Positions 21,131 through 34,200 of a stretch of 64,000 nucleotides of DNA are shown in pieces. The stretch lies in NCBI GenBank assembly GCA_023159155.1, contig JAJNNX010000023.1:310001-374000 (forward strand), in the 5' to 3' direction. Numbering within the stretch: position 1 is the first letter of the stretch; each line of letters starts with the position of its first letter. The notes beneath the pieces are model-generated. The model had not been told where the DNA came from. It did not search any database and saw only the letters and a list, made by a program, of their open reading frames with translations. A program made the position numbers and the translations under genes. The DNA comes from Ustulina deusta. Lineage: Eukaryota; Ascomycota; Sordariomycetes; Xylariales; Xylariaceae.

Positions 21131-22250
21131 TTTGCATAGGTAGTTCAAAGGGTTCTAGGTGAGATGTAGAGTCTCGGCACGGTCTCGCAGCATATGGCTC
21201 GAAATTACCACGAACAACGTGAGAGGTCTATGTCGGTCACTTACCCTCGGTCTCAAAACCGCGACTATGAGATGTGCTAGATATACGTGGAATAACTTCA
21301 AATTGAACACCTACCCAAACACGTGCTATTAAAAGAAGTCATTTACATTCACTTGCTCTAGGTAGTAATTAGTAGTCATCACCATTGGTGTTGACACGAG
21401 GGCAGACATGCGTACCAATACGACGTTAGACCAATACAGGCTTGGATGGCTTCAGATCGGCCAGGTAGTACGGCTTCGGGTTTCCGACCAGTACGTTGCG
21501 CCCAGTACACTTAGGACCAGCACGACAGATCCGACGCTACGAAGCCCGCAAGTATAGGTTCTATATTAGCAATATAGCTGATTACCTAGACAATGACAGT
21601 TTTCATTCTTTCATATGAACCATCTTTGTCATATCCCATAAGCAAATAGCCAGATATTGACAGGTAATCCAACAATATTGTATTCCTGTCCCGCTTGTCT
21701 CTCCTTCTCTACCCCTCTCTTCCCCTCTCTCTTGTTTGCAATATGTAGCTCGTATTCGAACCATGTCATCCCAATTTGACACCGAGCTTTAAATCTTCAA
21801 CTTCTGTTACCGCCATTATTGCAGCTGTCCCGAAGAGAAGAGAAGAGAATTGTACATCTCAAATGTTTGTAAATTGAGAATACACACGCTGAGCATGGTC
21901 CGCTCCCGCAAATCCAACCCTGCTCCATGTCGTAATTCACATGGATGCAACGTACCGCTCAAGTCTGGCTCAAATGATGACAGTAAAAATTAGGGAAAAG
22001 TGGAAAGGTGACAAGAAATGGTGAACGCAATAAGTCGATGAGCGAGCTTATGAAATAAGCTGGGTATCTTTTTTTGTTCCTTCCAACCAACTTTCAGACG
22101 AACCGTCCTAATAGAGGATCACCATATTACGGAGATTATAACAGCTCGCCGGCTGGGTATTAGAACGGCAGAATTCATCCGGCCGAATAGGAGATTCTTC
22201 CCCAACCAATAACGATTGGAGACGGATTATTAAGAAATCATCAGTCTTCT
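21131..22250. other. Intergenic region, nothing identified
   Basis: A pyrimidine-rich stretch occurs near 21704-21735. No gene, RNA or mobile element was recognised. Confidence 0.35.
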
Positions 22251-22928
22251 TCACAAATCCCGCCCAATGCCTTTGAAGAGATCGTCGCCTAAATGTGTGT
22301 CGATCTTGGTCTCCAAGGCGCTCAGTTCGGGAATCATGGGAGGTGGAGGACCGGTTGGTTTCTTGTTGAGGGCTTCAATTTGTAAAGTAGCGGGCTTGTC
22401 ATTATTCGCGTTGTTGTCGTGAGACCGTAACCTTCGAAACCAACCGCTACTACGCTTCGACTTCTTCTCTTCGGCTAGAAGACTAGCGGTACGGCTTGGA
22501 GGTCTAGACATCCCCTGTCCGGTAGTAGATCCTTGTTCATCGTAAGCATGGTTCAGAAAGGTTTTGCTAATCAGACGCCGGATACTGGCTCGACTCGATG
22601 GTGCCGGCGATACGGGAACCTCGTCTGCCGTACGTTTGAGGCTGACTTTAGTTGTGACAGTGATATCAGGTTTACGGGGAAAAGTACCGTTCGTGGCACC
22701 ATTTGCCTCAGTCTTTACCTGCTGGCCCTCGACTTTCTCTTCAATTTTTGCAACTACCCTAAGTTGTGGAGGTGGATGTTCCTCCTTCGGGGACGGCAGT
22801 GGTGGTGGAATATCGGTTCCATCAGTCAATGAGCCGAACTTCAACTCTAGGGCGGGTAGCTCGAAGCGTTGTGAAGTGGTGGTAGATTGCGTAGGAGCGA
22901 CGCCGTTGGTGGTTTTATTCGCAGGCAT
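22251..22928 (-). CDS. Disordered fungal protein, unknown function
   Basis: A single-exon frame of 225 residues. The protein is Pro-, Ser-, Lys- and Thr-rich with few hydrophobic clusters, so probably mostly disordered. A short conserved-looking basic segment (SSRASIRRLISKTFLNHAY, about residues 110-128) and KRSSGWFRRLRS (about 158-169) may be amphipathic helices or binding motifs. The C-terminus ends with a more ordered stretch (LSALETKIDTHLGDDLFKG). I do not recognise a domain. Coding status is supported by length, composition and a clean Met start. Confidence 0.65.
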   Translation of the reverse strand: MPANKTTNGVAPTQSTTTSQRFELPALELKFGSLTDGTDIPPPLPSPKEEHPPPQLRVVAKIEEKVEGQQVKTEANGATNGTFPRKPDITVTTKVSLKRTADEVPVSPAPSSRASIRRLISKTFLNHAYDEQGSTTGQGMSRPPSRTASLLAEEKKSKRSSGWFRRLRSHDNNANNDKPATLQIEALNKKPTGPPPPMIPELSALETKIDTHLGDDLFKGIGRDL

Positions 22929-24651
22929 GACGAGATCTGAGGGGGGAGAAAACAGTGTGGTTTTACGGTCGGGAACGCGTCGGTAAGATGGGTATTGGAA
23001 CCGCTGTTTCCAAGATTGCAGAGGCTAATTAGTTGAGATGAGTCAGTTCATGATGAATAAATTCAATTGAATTCGGTTGATCAGAGTAGTATACAGCAGG
23101 AGTGGTAGGAAAGACGACATTACGGACCGGATCACTTCAACAGGAGATGCGAAGCTGGAGCTGCTAACGAATGGATGGCGTTTCTTTTCCCTTCTTCAAC
23201 TGGCAAGACCCTTGAACGGTAGCTTGGCTATGTGGGACTGGCAAGCTGACCGAGTGGATGGGATCTGGGTCACTTTGGGATAGGTAGGATTAATGTGGGT
23301 GAAATGAACAAGCCTCGGAGAACATGATATTTCATCGAAATGAAGCAAACGACAAAAAAAATTTAAGATCGGAAAGGTAGAGTTAGAGAGACTTGAGAGA
23401 GATGCTGTAGTGTAGTGTGCGTTAATGAATAACTGACATGGAAGCAGCAAGGAGCAGTACCTAGCAGCAACAGGTGGCGTGTATCTGTAGCGCCATGTAC
23501 CTGGAGGATGGGGGATTGGGGCGGAGACCGAATGTCCAAATGCAGAGAGAACAGGGGCCGGGGTATCTCGAAACGGGTGGCTGGAGTTGGCCGAAATACA
23601 CTACATAGATACACTTACACAGCAGCAGCATCTACACTCGGCAGTAGCAGGCAAGCAGTACAGTACCTGTAGCTGTACCTTATGTAGGTACCTAGCGTAC
23701 TATAGTAGTAGTATGTACGCTGTATGTACGATGTATGTAAGTACGCAGCATGTAGCAGATACTATATTTGCAGCCCGTGCGACACTAACTACCACCAGTG
23801 ATGTGCTGGAAACGGTGGGACGTGTATTAGTGTGGTTACCTAAAGAGTGCTTACCCATGTTTGGCGTAGTGTACCATGTGTATGTAGCGCTATTTCAAAA
23901 GAATCACTTAACCTATGCTATCTACGCAGTAGACCATAAATGCTCGAATTGTTGGCACAATAAAAAGAAATAAAGATACCTATCTAACACTGTAGAGAAT
24001 ATGAAAATTCATAATTCGGCATTTATTATTGTTAAGAGAGCCTGTCTAACTTTCTAACTGCAGGTGAAAACAGAGGGGATGATAGATGTCACTCAAATGC
24101 AAGTCCTGCTGGTACAAGTACCCGAGACTTAGACCACTTGGTGAATGTTGCTTAATGAGGTTAAGTTGAATTTTTAGTGGCCCGTTCTAGAGGCTATTTT
24201 TGCTTGTAGTGTACCTACACTCCGCCGAAGCTTTCATCACCTAGGCATATCTTGTACTCATAGTCTAGGTAATCGCGAGCTATAAAAATCCAGACCATTT
24301 ACAGTCTTACTTATAGGTATATCTGCAAATCACTAGGATCATCGTGGCTGATCTTTGTTAATTTAAACAAGCATCCAAGATAAAACTTGGCGAGGCCACA
24401 GTAATCGACCCCCAGTCTTATTTTATCTCGTTTGGATGAACATCACATGAGTCCATTAACACAACTATATATAGGTCGGGCACGGTTGAGCACGGTTATC
24501 AAAAAATATATATATTACACCATCTGCAATCCTGAATGCTCCAAGTTATCCCGGAATAACCCGTTGTTGAACGCCACGCAAATGCTTTTCTCTCGCGGCA
24601 TCAAATCAATGACCAATGTCTTGCAATCCTTAAAATAATATAAAACCCCCC
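22929..24651. other. Intergenic region between the disordered protein and VPS34
   Basis: 1.7 kb without a supportable gene. It contains imperfect GTATGTACG repeats at 23711-23745, an AT-rich stretch at 23985-24500, and the 3' flank of VPS34. A 128-residue frame at 23587-23973 has no domain and is built partly from the repeats. Confidence 0.4.
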
Positions 24652-27598
24652 TTATCTAAACGCTTGGACAAAGTCATGGAGTCTGTCTATCACCACGGGC
24701 ATAATACCATTCAGAGAATCCTCCATAATTCGATCAAGATGTCTGATGGCATCTTCCTCGTTGAGCTCCAAGTGGAACCGTTCCTTCACTTTAAATACCG
24801 CCTTGTCTGGTTCAGCCTTGATATCCGGAATGTTGGCATGGACCATGAGACTGAACAGATTCAAGATCAAATTAGAAGATTTTCGGAGTGCCGCGAATGC
24901 AAGGAAGCAGTACTGCTTAAATTGCAGATACACTTCACTAGGCGGGTTAGCGCCACCCATGGCATCCGCCATTTCTTTGCTCAGCTTAAGTGCTGGTGCA
25001 AAGGGCTTAGGGTCACGACCTAGGATAAAACCAAAATCCGCATGGAAGAAATGTCCATCTGGTGCCAAAAGAAGGTTTTCTAAATGTCGATCACCAACTC
25101 CGAGAATATAGGTGATGACACAGTAGCCCGCACATGACTTGGTGAATGTATCTAATGTCTCCTTACGTACTCCTAGGTATGCTCGATCATCTGGGTTGTG
25201 TTGTCGGAGGTAGGCTAGAACAGGGTTCGTATGAAACTTCGATGCGATTGCCGAGAACGTTTGTGAATGGACAAATTGTGAAGCGCCAGCTGACGTGCTC
25301 GTGGCCAGTATCTTATACGGCGAAAGTTTAAGATCTAGGTTCTCCTTCTGTAGCAGTTGATCCATGAGGGTGATAATCTGGATAACCAACTGATCTTGTC
25401 GCAAATCATCACCAGTCTTGAAAATGATGGGGTATTTGCTGCCCGAAATTGCTTTGAAAGTCACCATGATAGGCGATAAGGAAGATTTGAAAACTCTTGT
25501 CTCTTCTGGAACAACGCCAATAATCATAACTGACGGATCTAATGGCATAGGTATAGGGGGGTCAATCGTTAAAAGTTCGTTCTTCGAATCAGCCAAGAAG
25601 GCCTTGGTTTTCTCGAGTTTCCGTGGATATGAGTCGCGAGACGCTTGAATATCGGCCGAGATCTTCGACAGCACAGCAATAAGCTCGGCCTGTCTTCTTA
25701 TTGTAACTCTTGTCTCTTTCCCCCCAGGGCGACTCTCCAATACTTTCATGAAGTCGTATTGAACCTTTGCGTACATGGTGCGTACTTCCTCGCCCTGCTC
25801 GTTGCTCCTGTCATCGTATTCGACCCCAAGGTACCAATAAAAGTAATTTCCTAGCGTAAAGTTCTCGACGGCTCGAGAAATGAGAAAGTTGGCTAATGAT
25901 GATGCTCGCATGGTAGCTTCATTTAAGTCCGTAGAGATATGTTCGAACTTGAGAGCTTGAACAAGCTGTAGGAGATAAAGGAGAAGCTCATTGTCGTCAG
26001 CTTTCCTCAACCTGTCCACCGCATATCCTCTTACAACACGGTTGTCAAATGTCGGTCCCAGCAACTCGAGAGCATCATCCACGTCGATGTCTGTCCATTT
26101 GCCAAGTACCTGCACAGCTTGCCTGGATTCGCTTTGGTCTTGCCAATTCACAGATTTGACGAATTTCGTCAGAGCACGCTTATCTTTGCTAAGATGGTAT
26201 CGAAACTTCCACACAAGATCCTTTTCTTCGGGCAATAGTACGTGAGTCGGAGAGTATGACATTATCATATTAAGCTCATCCCGGACTTTTGCGTTTGGCT
26301 TCAAATCCTTGTCTAGTATTCCATGACGGTGTTGACTTCTCACGAGACGTCTATGTTTACTCTCGGCCGGGTTATCCTTTGCTCCAACCTCTGGGTCGTA
26401 GATCCGAATTATCCGGTCACGTTCTTCGGGTCCGTTTATCCCAGGTCCATAGGAAACCTCTGGGGGTGGTTTTAATATGATATTTGACTGGGAAGCAGAA
26501 AGATGTTGAAAAGACGAAATCGGTGGAGGTGGGTATTCATGGTCTGCAAAAACAACGGGGAAGTCGAAACGAGGTAATTCGATATTGAGGGCGAATTTCG
26601 AGGGACCAGGCCGCGGGAGCAGTCCATCTTCTAACTCGGGACCACCGTTCTGTTCTGGTTTGTTCTCCAGGTCTTTCGTGTCTTTAAAAGAAGCCGAGTG
26701 TCGCTGGATCGATTTGATCGAGTTTCTAGCAGCTTTTAAGCGGCGTCTCTCAGTTCCACGAAATACCAGTTGGTCAAGCCATTCAACCCGAGGAATTTCG
26801 TTCATCTCATGTTTCTTGAATAATTTCTCCATACGCTCAAGCTCCTCTGCTTCTTTATCGACAACAATAGTGGATGCCCCATTTCTTGTTGAATCCTCTC
26901 TTGACTTTTTGGTGCTCGATGGGGTAGATGTGTTATCATTGCCGTCCGCTTGTTTGTGACGATGGACGACACATTTCTGTCGCCCTTTCTGCAACTGATT
27001 ATCCTTATCGAACAGCGGTAAAGTTGTCCCCCCAAATGGAATCGCATGTCCTTGGGCCTGATGTCCGCCGGTGGGTGATAAATCCCATATCGTTATCGCG
27101 AGGTAGGAGTTTGATGGGAGGGATTTGTAGGGTATCGGTATGGTAAGCCACTCGTTCCATCTGTCTGAGTCAGTACATGCGCCTCGGCCTATAAACAGCA
27201 GATCCGGTATGGTTTTTACCTTCTTTCATTTCGGAAGGATTTATAGGAGGTCTGAACTGGTACAGTCAGAGGTTTTGACCCAGCCCAGACTTGGACTGTG
27301 ACATAGAGGTCAGAGTTCGGGCTGAATGACACCAGAAGTTAGGATCACCAACGCAAGGAGATAGACACGGCGTAGAAAGGACGTACCTTGTGTTTGAACC
27401 AATATGTCGCAATTCTGGTCTTTGGAGAAGTGTCGAAAACAGATACGGAGTCTCGTCGCCTTCCAAATTGATGCTGGGTTCCGGTAACAGTCAGTACTGG
27501 CACAGGCAACAATGTTCTCTTGCGACAACCAAAACTTACATGCGAACGCTGACTGGATAATCGAGCGAATCCGATGTGCCAAATGAAAAAGGCTCCAT
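24652..27598 (-). CDS. VPS34: Class III phosphatidylinositol 3-kinase VPS34
   Basis: Four exons, 27598-27540, 27473-27387, 27321-27220 and 27160-24652, give 918 residues (budding yeast Vps34 has 875). The first three small exons encode the start of the C2 domain (MEPFSFGTSDSLDYPV, RPELRHIGSN, SDLYVTVQVWAGSKPLTVP), and all phases close. C2 is about 15-250, the helical PIK domain about 330-520, and the kinase domain about 620-910. Kinase motifs are intact: YPIIFKTGDDLRQDQ (ATP-binding Lys), GVGDRHLENLLL (catalytic loop) and HADFGFILGRDPKP (metal-binding DFG). It makes PI(3)P on endosomes and autophagosome precursors together with Vps15 and Atg6/Vps30. The C-terminus ends LHDFVQAFR, not the QYWR-type ending of animal and yeast enzymes. 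It shares a 499-base promoter with NSE4. Confidence 0.96.
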
Positions 27599-28097
27599 TC
27601 TCAGCTTCTAAAGCCGTGTTTGTTTGCAATGGTTGACGGTCAGGACATTGTATGGATGGTATTGGAAGGGCTTGAGTCAAAGGGACGATGCGAAGGCAAT
27701 CAGGAGGACCATCATCACTTGAGAAGCTGGAGTGGGGCAACTGAGGTCACACCTCTTATCCTCCCTTCAACCTTATCTTATCCTATCTTATCATTGATTA
27801 TCTAAGTTTCGCTGCTAAGCCACAGGAAGAAACTCCTACGCACACCAGCCACAAAGGCGGGGGAGGCACTTTCGAGTCTCGATTAATTAATCCCAATCAA
27901 GCTACGAGTAGGTCGTCGCGTCCTGATGCACAAAGACGCGTCTCACTTCTATCAAGCTCAAGTATCTCAGACCCACCAGTAAAGGGATTAACACCCTGAT
28001 CCGAATCTGGAGATTTCCGAATATTATCGAACTGCTATTTCACTCTCAAAATAAACCACTTACACCATACCGCCTTTCCTCACCCATAAGACCCGTC
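27599..28097. promoter_or_regulatory. Bidirectional VPS34/NSE4 promoter with a GATA-site cluster
   Basis: 499 bases lie between the divergent start codons. Five TTATC (GATAA on the minus strand) occur between 27756 and 27802, at 27756, 27773, 27778, 27788 and 27798, plus CTATCT at 27783. Four fit the HGATAR consensus of fungal GATA factors such as AreA/NIT2. Confidence 0.55.
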
Positions 28098-29472
28098 ATG
28101 CCGTCGCGCGCTTCATCACAAGATGAAGATAGCCCTGTCTCTACACCCATAACTGCTTCTCAACAAAGTACATTGGTTATGCGCGATAGGAGCGGAGCTG
28201 CGGATGGTGCATCGAAGAGAAAGAGGACTCTGACGAATGGAGCTGGTCCATCAACCTCCCGGCGTCGCACACAGGAACCCGAGGTTGTCACAGACGAGGA
28301 TTCAGACCAATACGATCCCGATCAGCCATTGGAGGAGAGACGGAAAGTGCAGCGAGGGTATCGAGATCTTCTTCGCGGTTTGCATGAGAACACAGACGAG
28401 CTCTCCAATCCAAAATCCTTGTTTCTTCACGAGACAGTAGCCCGAGCGAATGAATTATCACATCACGTCAAGCAAACCGGTGAAGCCATCATCGATTCAA
28501 AGTTGCTTGTTGCCGCTGCAGACGCCTCGTACAGGAGAGCTGCACGTTTAGCGAACGGGAACGTTGCTCAAGGAATCGATGTGGATGAGTTTGTCTCGAA
28601 GTGCATCAGCTACATGAGACTCGGTGCAGGGATTGCCGAAGATGACGCACCCGGGCTCACATCTACTCAGCAACAACGGAGGCGGCCAGTGGTAGGAAAT
28701 GCCGACGATTCCGATGAGGACGAGATTGGTGATGATGGTGACATGATGAACTGGGAACATCTAGGTCGATTCGCCTGTGTTCCAAACATTCGACGACCAG
28801 CTGTACCCGGTTTTCTTCTCGGGCCACTTTCAGTCGAAAGGAAGGTCAGAAAAGTGGTGAAGCGTAGCGCACCTTTCAGAGCTGATAACCTCCGAGAGAC
28901 GAGGCCAGAAGTCTTGAATGCCGAGGATGTTCAGCGAGCCGAAAAGAATGACCTGACAGCCATCTGCGCAAAGATACTCCGACGACTACAAGAGGTTCAA
29001 GATAACGCACAGACAGAAGTTGAGACTGCCTTTGAGAATCATGGAGACGATGAAGCCCGGAGATTGATGAATAAGTATGGTCTAAGGGATACTGGGGGCA
29101 TTGACTTGTTAAAATTTGTCATCAATCCGAAATCCTTTGGCCAGACAGTGGAAAATATGTTTTACATCAGCTTTCTGATACGAGATGGAGCCGTCCAAAT
29201 CGAATTTGACGACAATGGGCTTCCATCACTACGTAAGTCTTAACCCCTGACCCCTGATATAGTGATGCTCTTTTTAACAAATACTAGAACCTACGGCTGG
29301 TCAAGATCCCAGTGCTCCAAAACGTGATGCGAAAAGACATCAGGCTGTATTGTCAATCGATATGCACATGTGGCGAGACATTATCGACGCCTTTGATATC
29401 ACTGAACCAATAATTGAACACCGTAAAGAACAGAGTACTCAAGGTCCTGGGGCACGAAGTTGGTATAGCTGA
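28098..29472 (+). CDS. NSE4: SMC5/6 complex kleisin NSE4
   Basis: Two exons, 28098-29232 and 29288-29472, give 439 residues. The 55-base intron has GTAAGT and a TACTAG acceptor. Exon 2 supplies the C-terminal winged-helix part (QAVLSIDMHMWRDIIDAFDI). The first 70 residues are disordered. The conserved N-terminal kleisin helix region (EERRKVQRGYRDLLRGLHEN) and the NPKSFGQTVENMFYISFLIRDG block, diagnostic of the Nse4 C-terminal domain, are both present. Nse4 bridges the Smc5 and Smc6 heads, binding Nse1 and Nse3, and is needed for recombination repair and chromosome segregation in the nucleus. It is divergent from VPS34. Confidence 0.95.
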
Positions 29473-31225
29473 GGTAATATTCCAACTGATGAATTCGTGT
29501 CACCCAAACCTGCCCTCTTTTTGGTTGTTCATACACTTTTCCTTCGCCCAACCGTGCGCTCGGAGGACAGTTTAAGAGAGCACAACGCTGTACAATTATA
29601 TACCTGCGTAAAGATGTTCATAGGAGCGCGAAGCACATGTTATACTAGAGGCATTAGCTTGATGATTAATGATATTGATTCGATCCAAACCATAGCCATT
29701 CTACTATACGTACTTCTCAACGCACTAACTTGAATGTGATTTTGGGTTATCAAGCCCCATGACCCTCAAAAACAATCATCTCCAATTTGAGCATGATCTA
29801 CGGCGGTTTTTACGGTAATTCTCAATATCTAATTTGACCCGAATAGACAGTATTGAAAAGTGAGGCTGCAGTCATCTACTGGGTCTTGGGTTATCATCTG
29901 CGTTGAAAGTTGTCACTTACGGGCAGTACCATGCAAGTAGTACAATCACAATAGGAGAAGGTTTTTATTCAGTGTAGCCTCGTGTATAGGAAGAAGTTCC
30001 ATGATATCAATTTTCCAGAACTCAATATTCGCCGATGTCATGTCTTTTGGGGCTCAATGTCATTAATTTCCAACCCTTCCTAGGTTTGGACGGTTTATGT
30101 GCTTATAGACCCAGAATACTACATACAATTACCCGACAGCGTAGCAGTTACCCTCTAGCTACCGTAGTGTCGAAAAAAATACTTGTGTCGAATCAGAGGC
30201 AGGAATAGAGGTAGGTACGGAAGAGATATCGGTCTCAGAGACTTAGGTAGAAGGACTTCATGCTGCTCATTTAGATACTCACAAACCAGGATTACCCATT
30301 TAAATTGTCGGTCTGTTATTCAGCGCTAGGAAAATCATGAGCTAACTCCAGAAACCGAAGAATTTTAATAAATCTCTCAGCACGGTAAGCTTCGGATAAA
30401 GTACCCAAGCTAAAATAATCATCAGCAACCCAAACAGCTCAGTGGCGAATAAAGACTTTTCGCTCATTTTCTCGCTTAAGAGCCTCATGCCAAATTCGCC
30501 ATTCCTGCCAAGCGAGGAATCAGGTAGGGTAGTCCCGTTGTTCAGATCACTAGAATGATCAATCTGAAAAGGGGCAGGCTCTCTATTCTGTTTGACTTAG
30601 TGGAAAGTCCAGAAAGATTTCCAGACATTCAGGAAGAAATCACAAGAGTGCTGATCCCTAATCCTGCACGGACTCGAAGAGCTTGGGGGGAACGAAGGCT
30701 TCTGGATAATGTATTTCTGTCCCGAGTAAATATAACCAATGCCTGTTTAAGCGTAATAATATTGATGTACGAGAGAGTTATTTTCAATCAACGTTAAGAA
30801 ACGAGCCTTGGGTTTTTTTTCTGTTCCTCCCTCTCTTTTTTTTTCTCTCTTTCTTGTACACCCACCGGTATAATCCTCAGTAGTGCCAGGCAGAGGATTT
30901 TAACCCATTAGAAGAACCGGTTGCAGGCAGCATAATTCGCATTCAGAGTAGCATGTTCTTATGAAAGAAACATCAATATCGCTCTCCTTCTTGGCTTTGA
31001 CTGGAAGATTTCACAACGTATATCGAAGAATGAACAAAGAAATTCAGATCCAAAATCCGAACGCAGAAACCTCATCATTAACCCTTTGTATAAACCCAAG
31101 GCATCAAAACTTTTCCTATACAACACAGGTCCCGCACGTTTGAAGCCTCTTCGCCTTCTATCCGCGCAATCCATGCCAAATATTTCGGCGAATTGGTTCT
31201 TTCTTTTTCTTAGCTCCGACCAGCC
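29473..31225. other. Intergenic region, nothing identified
   Basis: 1.75 kb of mostly AT-rich spacer. An 80-residue frame at 30555-30797 has no recognisable domain. A T-rich tract with two oligo-T runs at 30812-30855 precedes the coiled-coil gene and may belong to its promoter. Confidence 0.4.
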
Positions 31226-34200
31226 ATGGCGACGCAAGGCGGCTTCATTGATACCAAGGGAGTTGCTGCCGAGACATTGGCAGCGCTAAGTAAGGCTCTA
31301 GGAGTTGAAGAAGGGACTTCAATCCCTCAAAATGTCTTCGATGCTATCAATAAACTGCTTGAGGCTCACTTTAAGCAGTATAACAAATCGCGGCATGACT
31401 TGGTCGTGTTATACGAAAGAAGTAAAAAAGAATATACTGACTTAAAGACCTCCATGGACAAACAGAGCGACGATTATAAGAAACAGATCGAGAATGAGAA
31501 GAGGTTGAAAGACGAGGAAATTGAGGCCGCTGTCGCGTTCCACAAGAAGCTGCGAGATGATGTCACTAGAGATGCCGATGCAGCTCAAGATAGAATTGAA
31601 ACAGAAAGAGATGAACTAGAAAAAAAGAAAAAAGAAGCGAAAGACGAGATAGACAAGTACAAAAAAGAGGCTCTGGAGGCGCAAGAGGATCGGGCGGGCG
31701 CTATCGCGGCCTTGGAGGAGGAACAAGTTACCGTCAGCGAACTTCAGAACACGATCAACAGTTTAGAAAAATCCAACAGTGAAATTCAAGTGGAAAGCAG
31801 GGGTTGGGAGAAGGAAGCCAAGTTTACGGCCAAATTGAGAGAAAAGGCCGAGATCGAGCTTGCGGACTGCCGAGCGGAGGCGGAGCCAACCAAGCAGAAA
31901 AATCGGGAACTTGAACGGGAATTAGACCGATCAAAAAAGGAATTACAGCGTGCAGAGCAGACAATAGCGGAGCAGGAACAGATGATCAAAACATCTCAAT
32001 CCCAGCTTCAGGACCGCACCGAGGAACTCGCCAGGTACAAACCGAGTACGCCCATGGGATCAGGGTCCTCAGGGTCTCCTGCTGTGGTGCAAGGACTCGG
32101 GGACCAGATTGGAGATAGAGACGGAGAATCGACACCATCCCCGGTATCCACAAGATCTAGGAGATCCGCGAAATCTGGACTTGGTATTTCCCAATCACTA
32201 GAGGTCGACAAATGGGAAGATAAATACCAGCAACTACAAGCAGAAGTCGAATCCGACCACATACCACGTAAAGTTCATGAGCAGGCAATTACTGACAAGA
32301 CCAAGGAGCTTGAGGATATCAAGGCCGAGAGGGATAATGTGCAGAAAGCCCAAGAAAATTATCAGACAGCACTGAAGAAGCTTCAAGATGAGCTAGCCAA
32401 ACGGGAGAAAGAGGACAAGTCAGCTAAGAAGGACGAAGTTACGGCTAAGGAGCTAAAGGCAAAGATCAAGGAACTGGGGAAGAAGATCGCATCACTCGAA
32501 ACAGAGGCCAATGCTCACAAGGCCGAAATCGCAAAGCAAAAAGATCGCATCCAGGATCAGGAGAAGCAGCTCAAACTGGATAAAGAGAGAATAGGCAAGC
32601 TGGAGCAACGCGAGCGACAGCAACAAACCACGATAGCAAGCCAGCAAACGAAGATAGCAGAACTGAAGAATCAAGCGGCGGCGTCCGGGCCCGAAGCAAA
32701 GAAACTGTCCGACGACCTCAAGCAAGCGCAGGCGGATTTGGCGGCAGCACGGAAAGATGCCGATGACGCAAATGCGGAGCTCCAGAACGAGCGGGGAGCG
32801 CTGACCGCCGTCCAGGGCGAGATCAAACGGCTTAAAAAGGCGCTCGAGGAATACCGGCGGGGGTCTGCCGAAGACAAGAAGTTCAGGGCCGACCAAGAGA
32901 AAACCATCAAGAATCTAAAGGACGGGATCAATCGGCTTGAGAAGGCGGCTGCGGAGCACAGGGACGAGATCAGCCTACTCACGAAGCAGAACGCGCGTCT
33001 CGGCGCAGAGCGCGAGAGGCTCCAGGGCGAGGTCAAGCGGCTGCAGACGGAAAACCAGCGTTGTGCGGATGAAAACGGCCGTCTCGAGGACGAGAATAAC
33101 CGCCTCGAAGACGAAAATAAAAAGAATGCCGGAGCTGGCGCTGGAGCCGATGCCGATGCCGATGCTGATGCTGATGCTGACGTTAATCTCGAGCGTCTCC
33201 GCGACAGCGAGCGAGAGCGCAAGAAACTGCAGAAGCAGAACGCGCGTCTGGCGGCCGAGAACCAGGGCCTCGCGGCCGAAAACAAGCGTCTCGGCGAGGC
33301 CGACCGGGAACGCGAGAAGCTGCAAGACGAGCTCAGCCCTCTCGTGGCCAGAAACCAGCGCCTCGAGGCCGAGAACCAGCGTCTCCGCGAATCCGGCCAG
33401 GAGCTCCGAGACGAAGTCGCGCGTCTTGCGGCCGCGGCCAGCGGTCCTGGGGACGGGGACGACGACCGTCTCGGCAATTGCGAGCGCGAGCGCGAGAGGC
33501 TGCGGGGGGAAAACGCGCGTCTTTTAGCCGAGAACGAGCGTCTCGAGACGGAGAACGGGCGGCTCGGCGACTGCGAGCGCGAGCGCGAGAGGCTGCAGGA
33601 CGAAGTCGCGCGGCTGGGAGGCGGCGGAGATGGAGGCGGCGGTCCTGGAGATGGAGGCGGTTCTGGGGATGGAGATGAAGGAGACAGGGGGCGTCTCGTT
33701 GATTGCGAGCGCGCGCGGGCTCGGCTGCAGACAGAGAGGCGGCGTTTGGAGCTCGAGAACATGCGGCTCCAGGACGAGATCAGGACGTACCGGGCGGAGC
33801 GGCAAGCGCTGCGGGACGCGCTGGCGGACCAGGGGAGCGTCATCGACGGCAGCGCACAGCAGGCGGAGAGGACGCAGGCGGCGCTGAACGAGCAGATCAC
33901 CATCTTCGGGACGGCGCAGCAGGATCTCATGCGCAGCATCGAGGCCATGAGGGAGAGGGCTATCTCCCAGGGCCGGTCGGCCGCCGACACGAACCGCGGG
34001 CTGAATATGGCCGCACGTGAGATCGACAGGTACAAGACCCTGGTGCAGTCGTTGACGGTTGAGCGCGATCTGCTACAGGATGAGGTCCGTCTGTGTGTCG
34101 AGGCTCAGCGGCGGGCGAGACAGCGTGCGCGTGAGAGTGCAGCAGCAGCAGCTGGAGGAGCCGGAGCCGGGACGGGAGCGGGAGGTGGAGGTGTTAACAA

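Noticed and set aside
23587..23973. 128-residue frame with GTATGTA repeats
   Set aside because: Cys/Tyr/Val-rich translation of degenerate repeats; no domain.
30555..30797. 80-residue frame
   Set aside because: No domain, no splice pattern and AT-rich context; not supported as a gene.
32671..34035. 454-residue antisense frame opposite the coiled-coil gene
   Set aside because: Ser/Arg-rich composition is the mirror of Glu/Arg/Leu coiled-coil codons; no domain; the plus strand explains the region.
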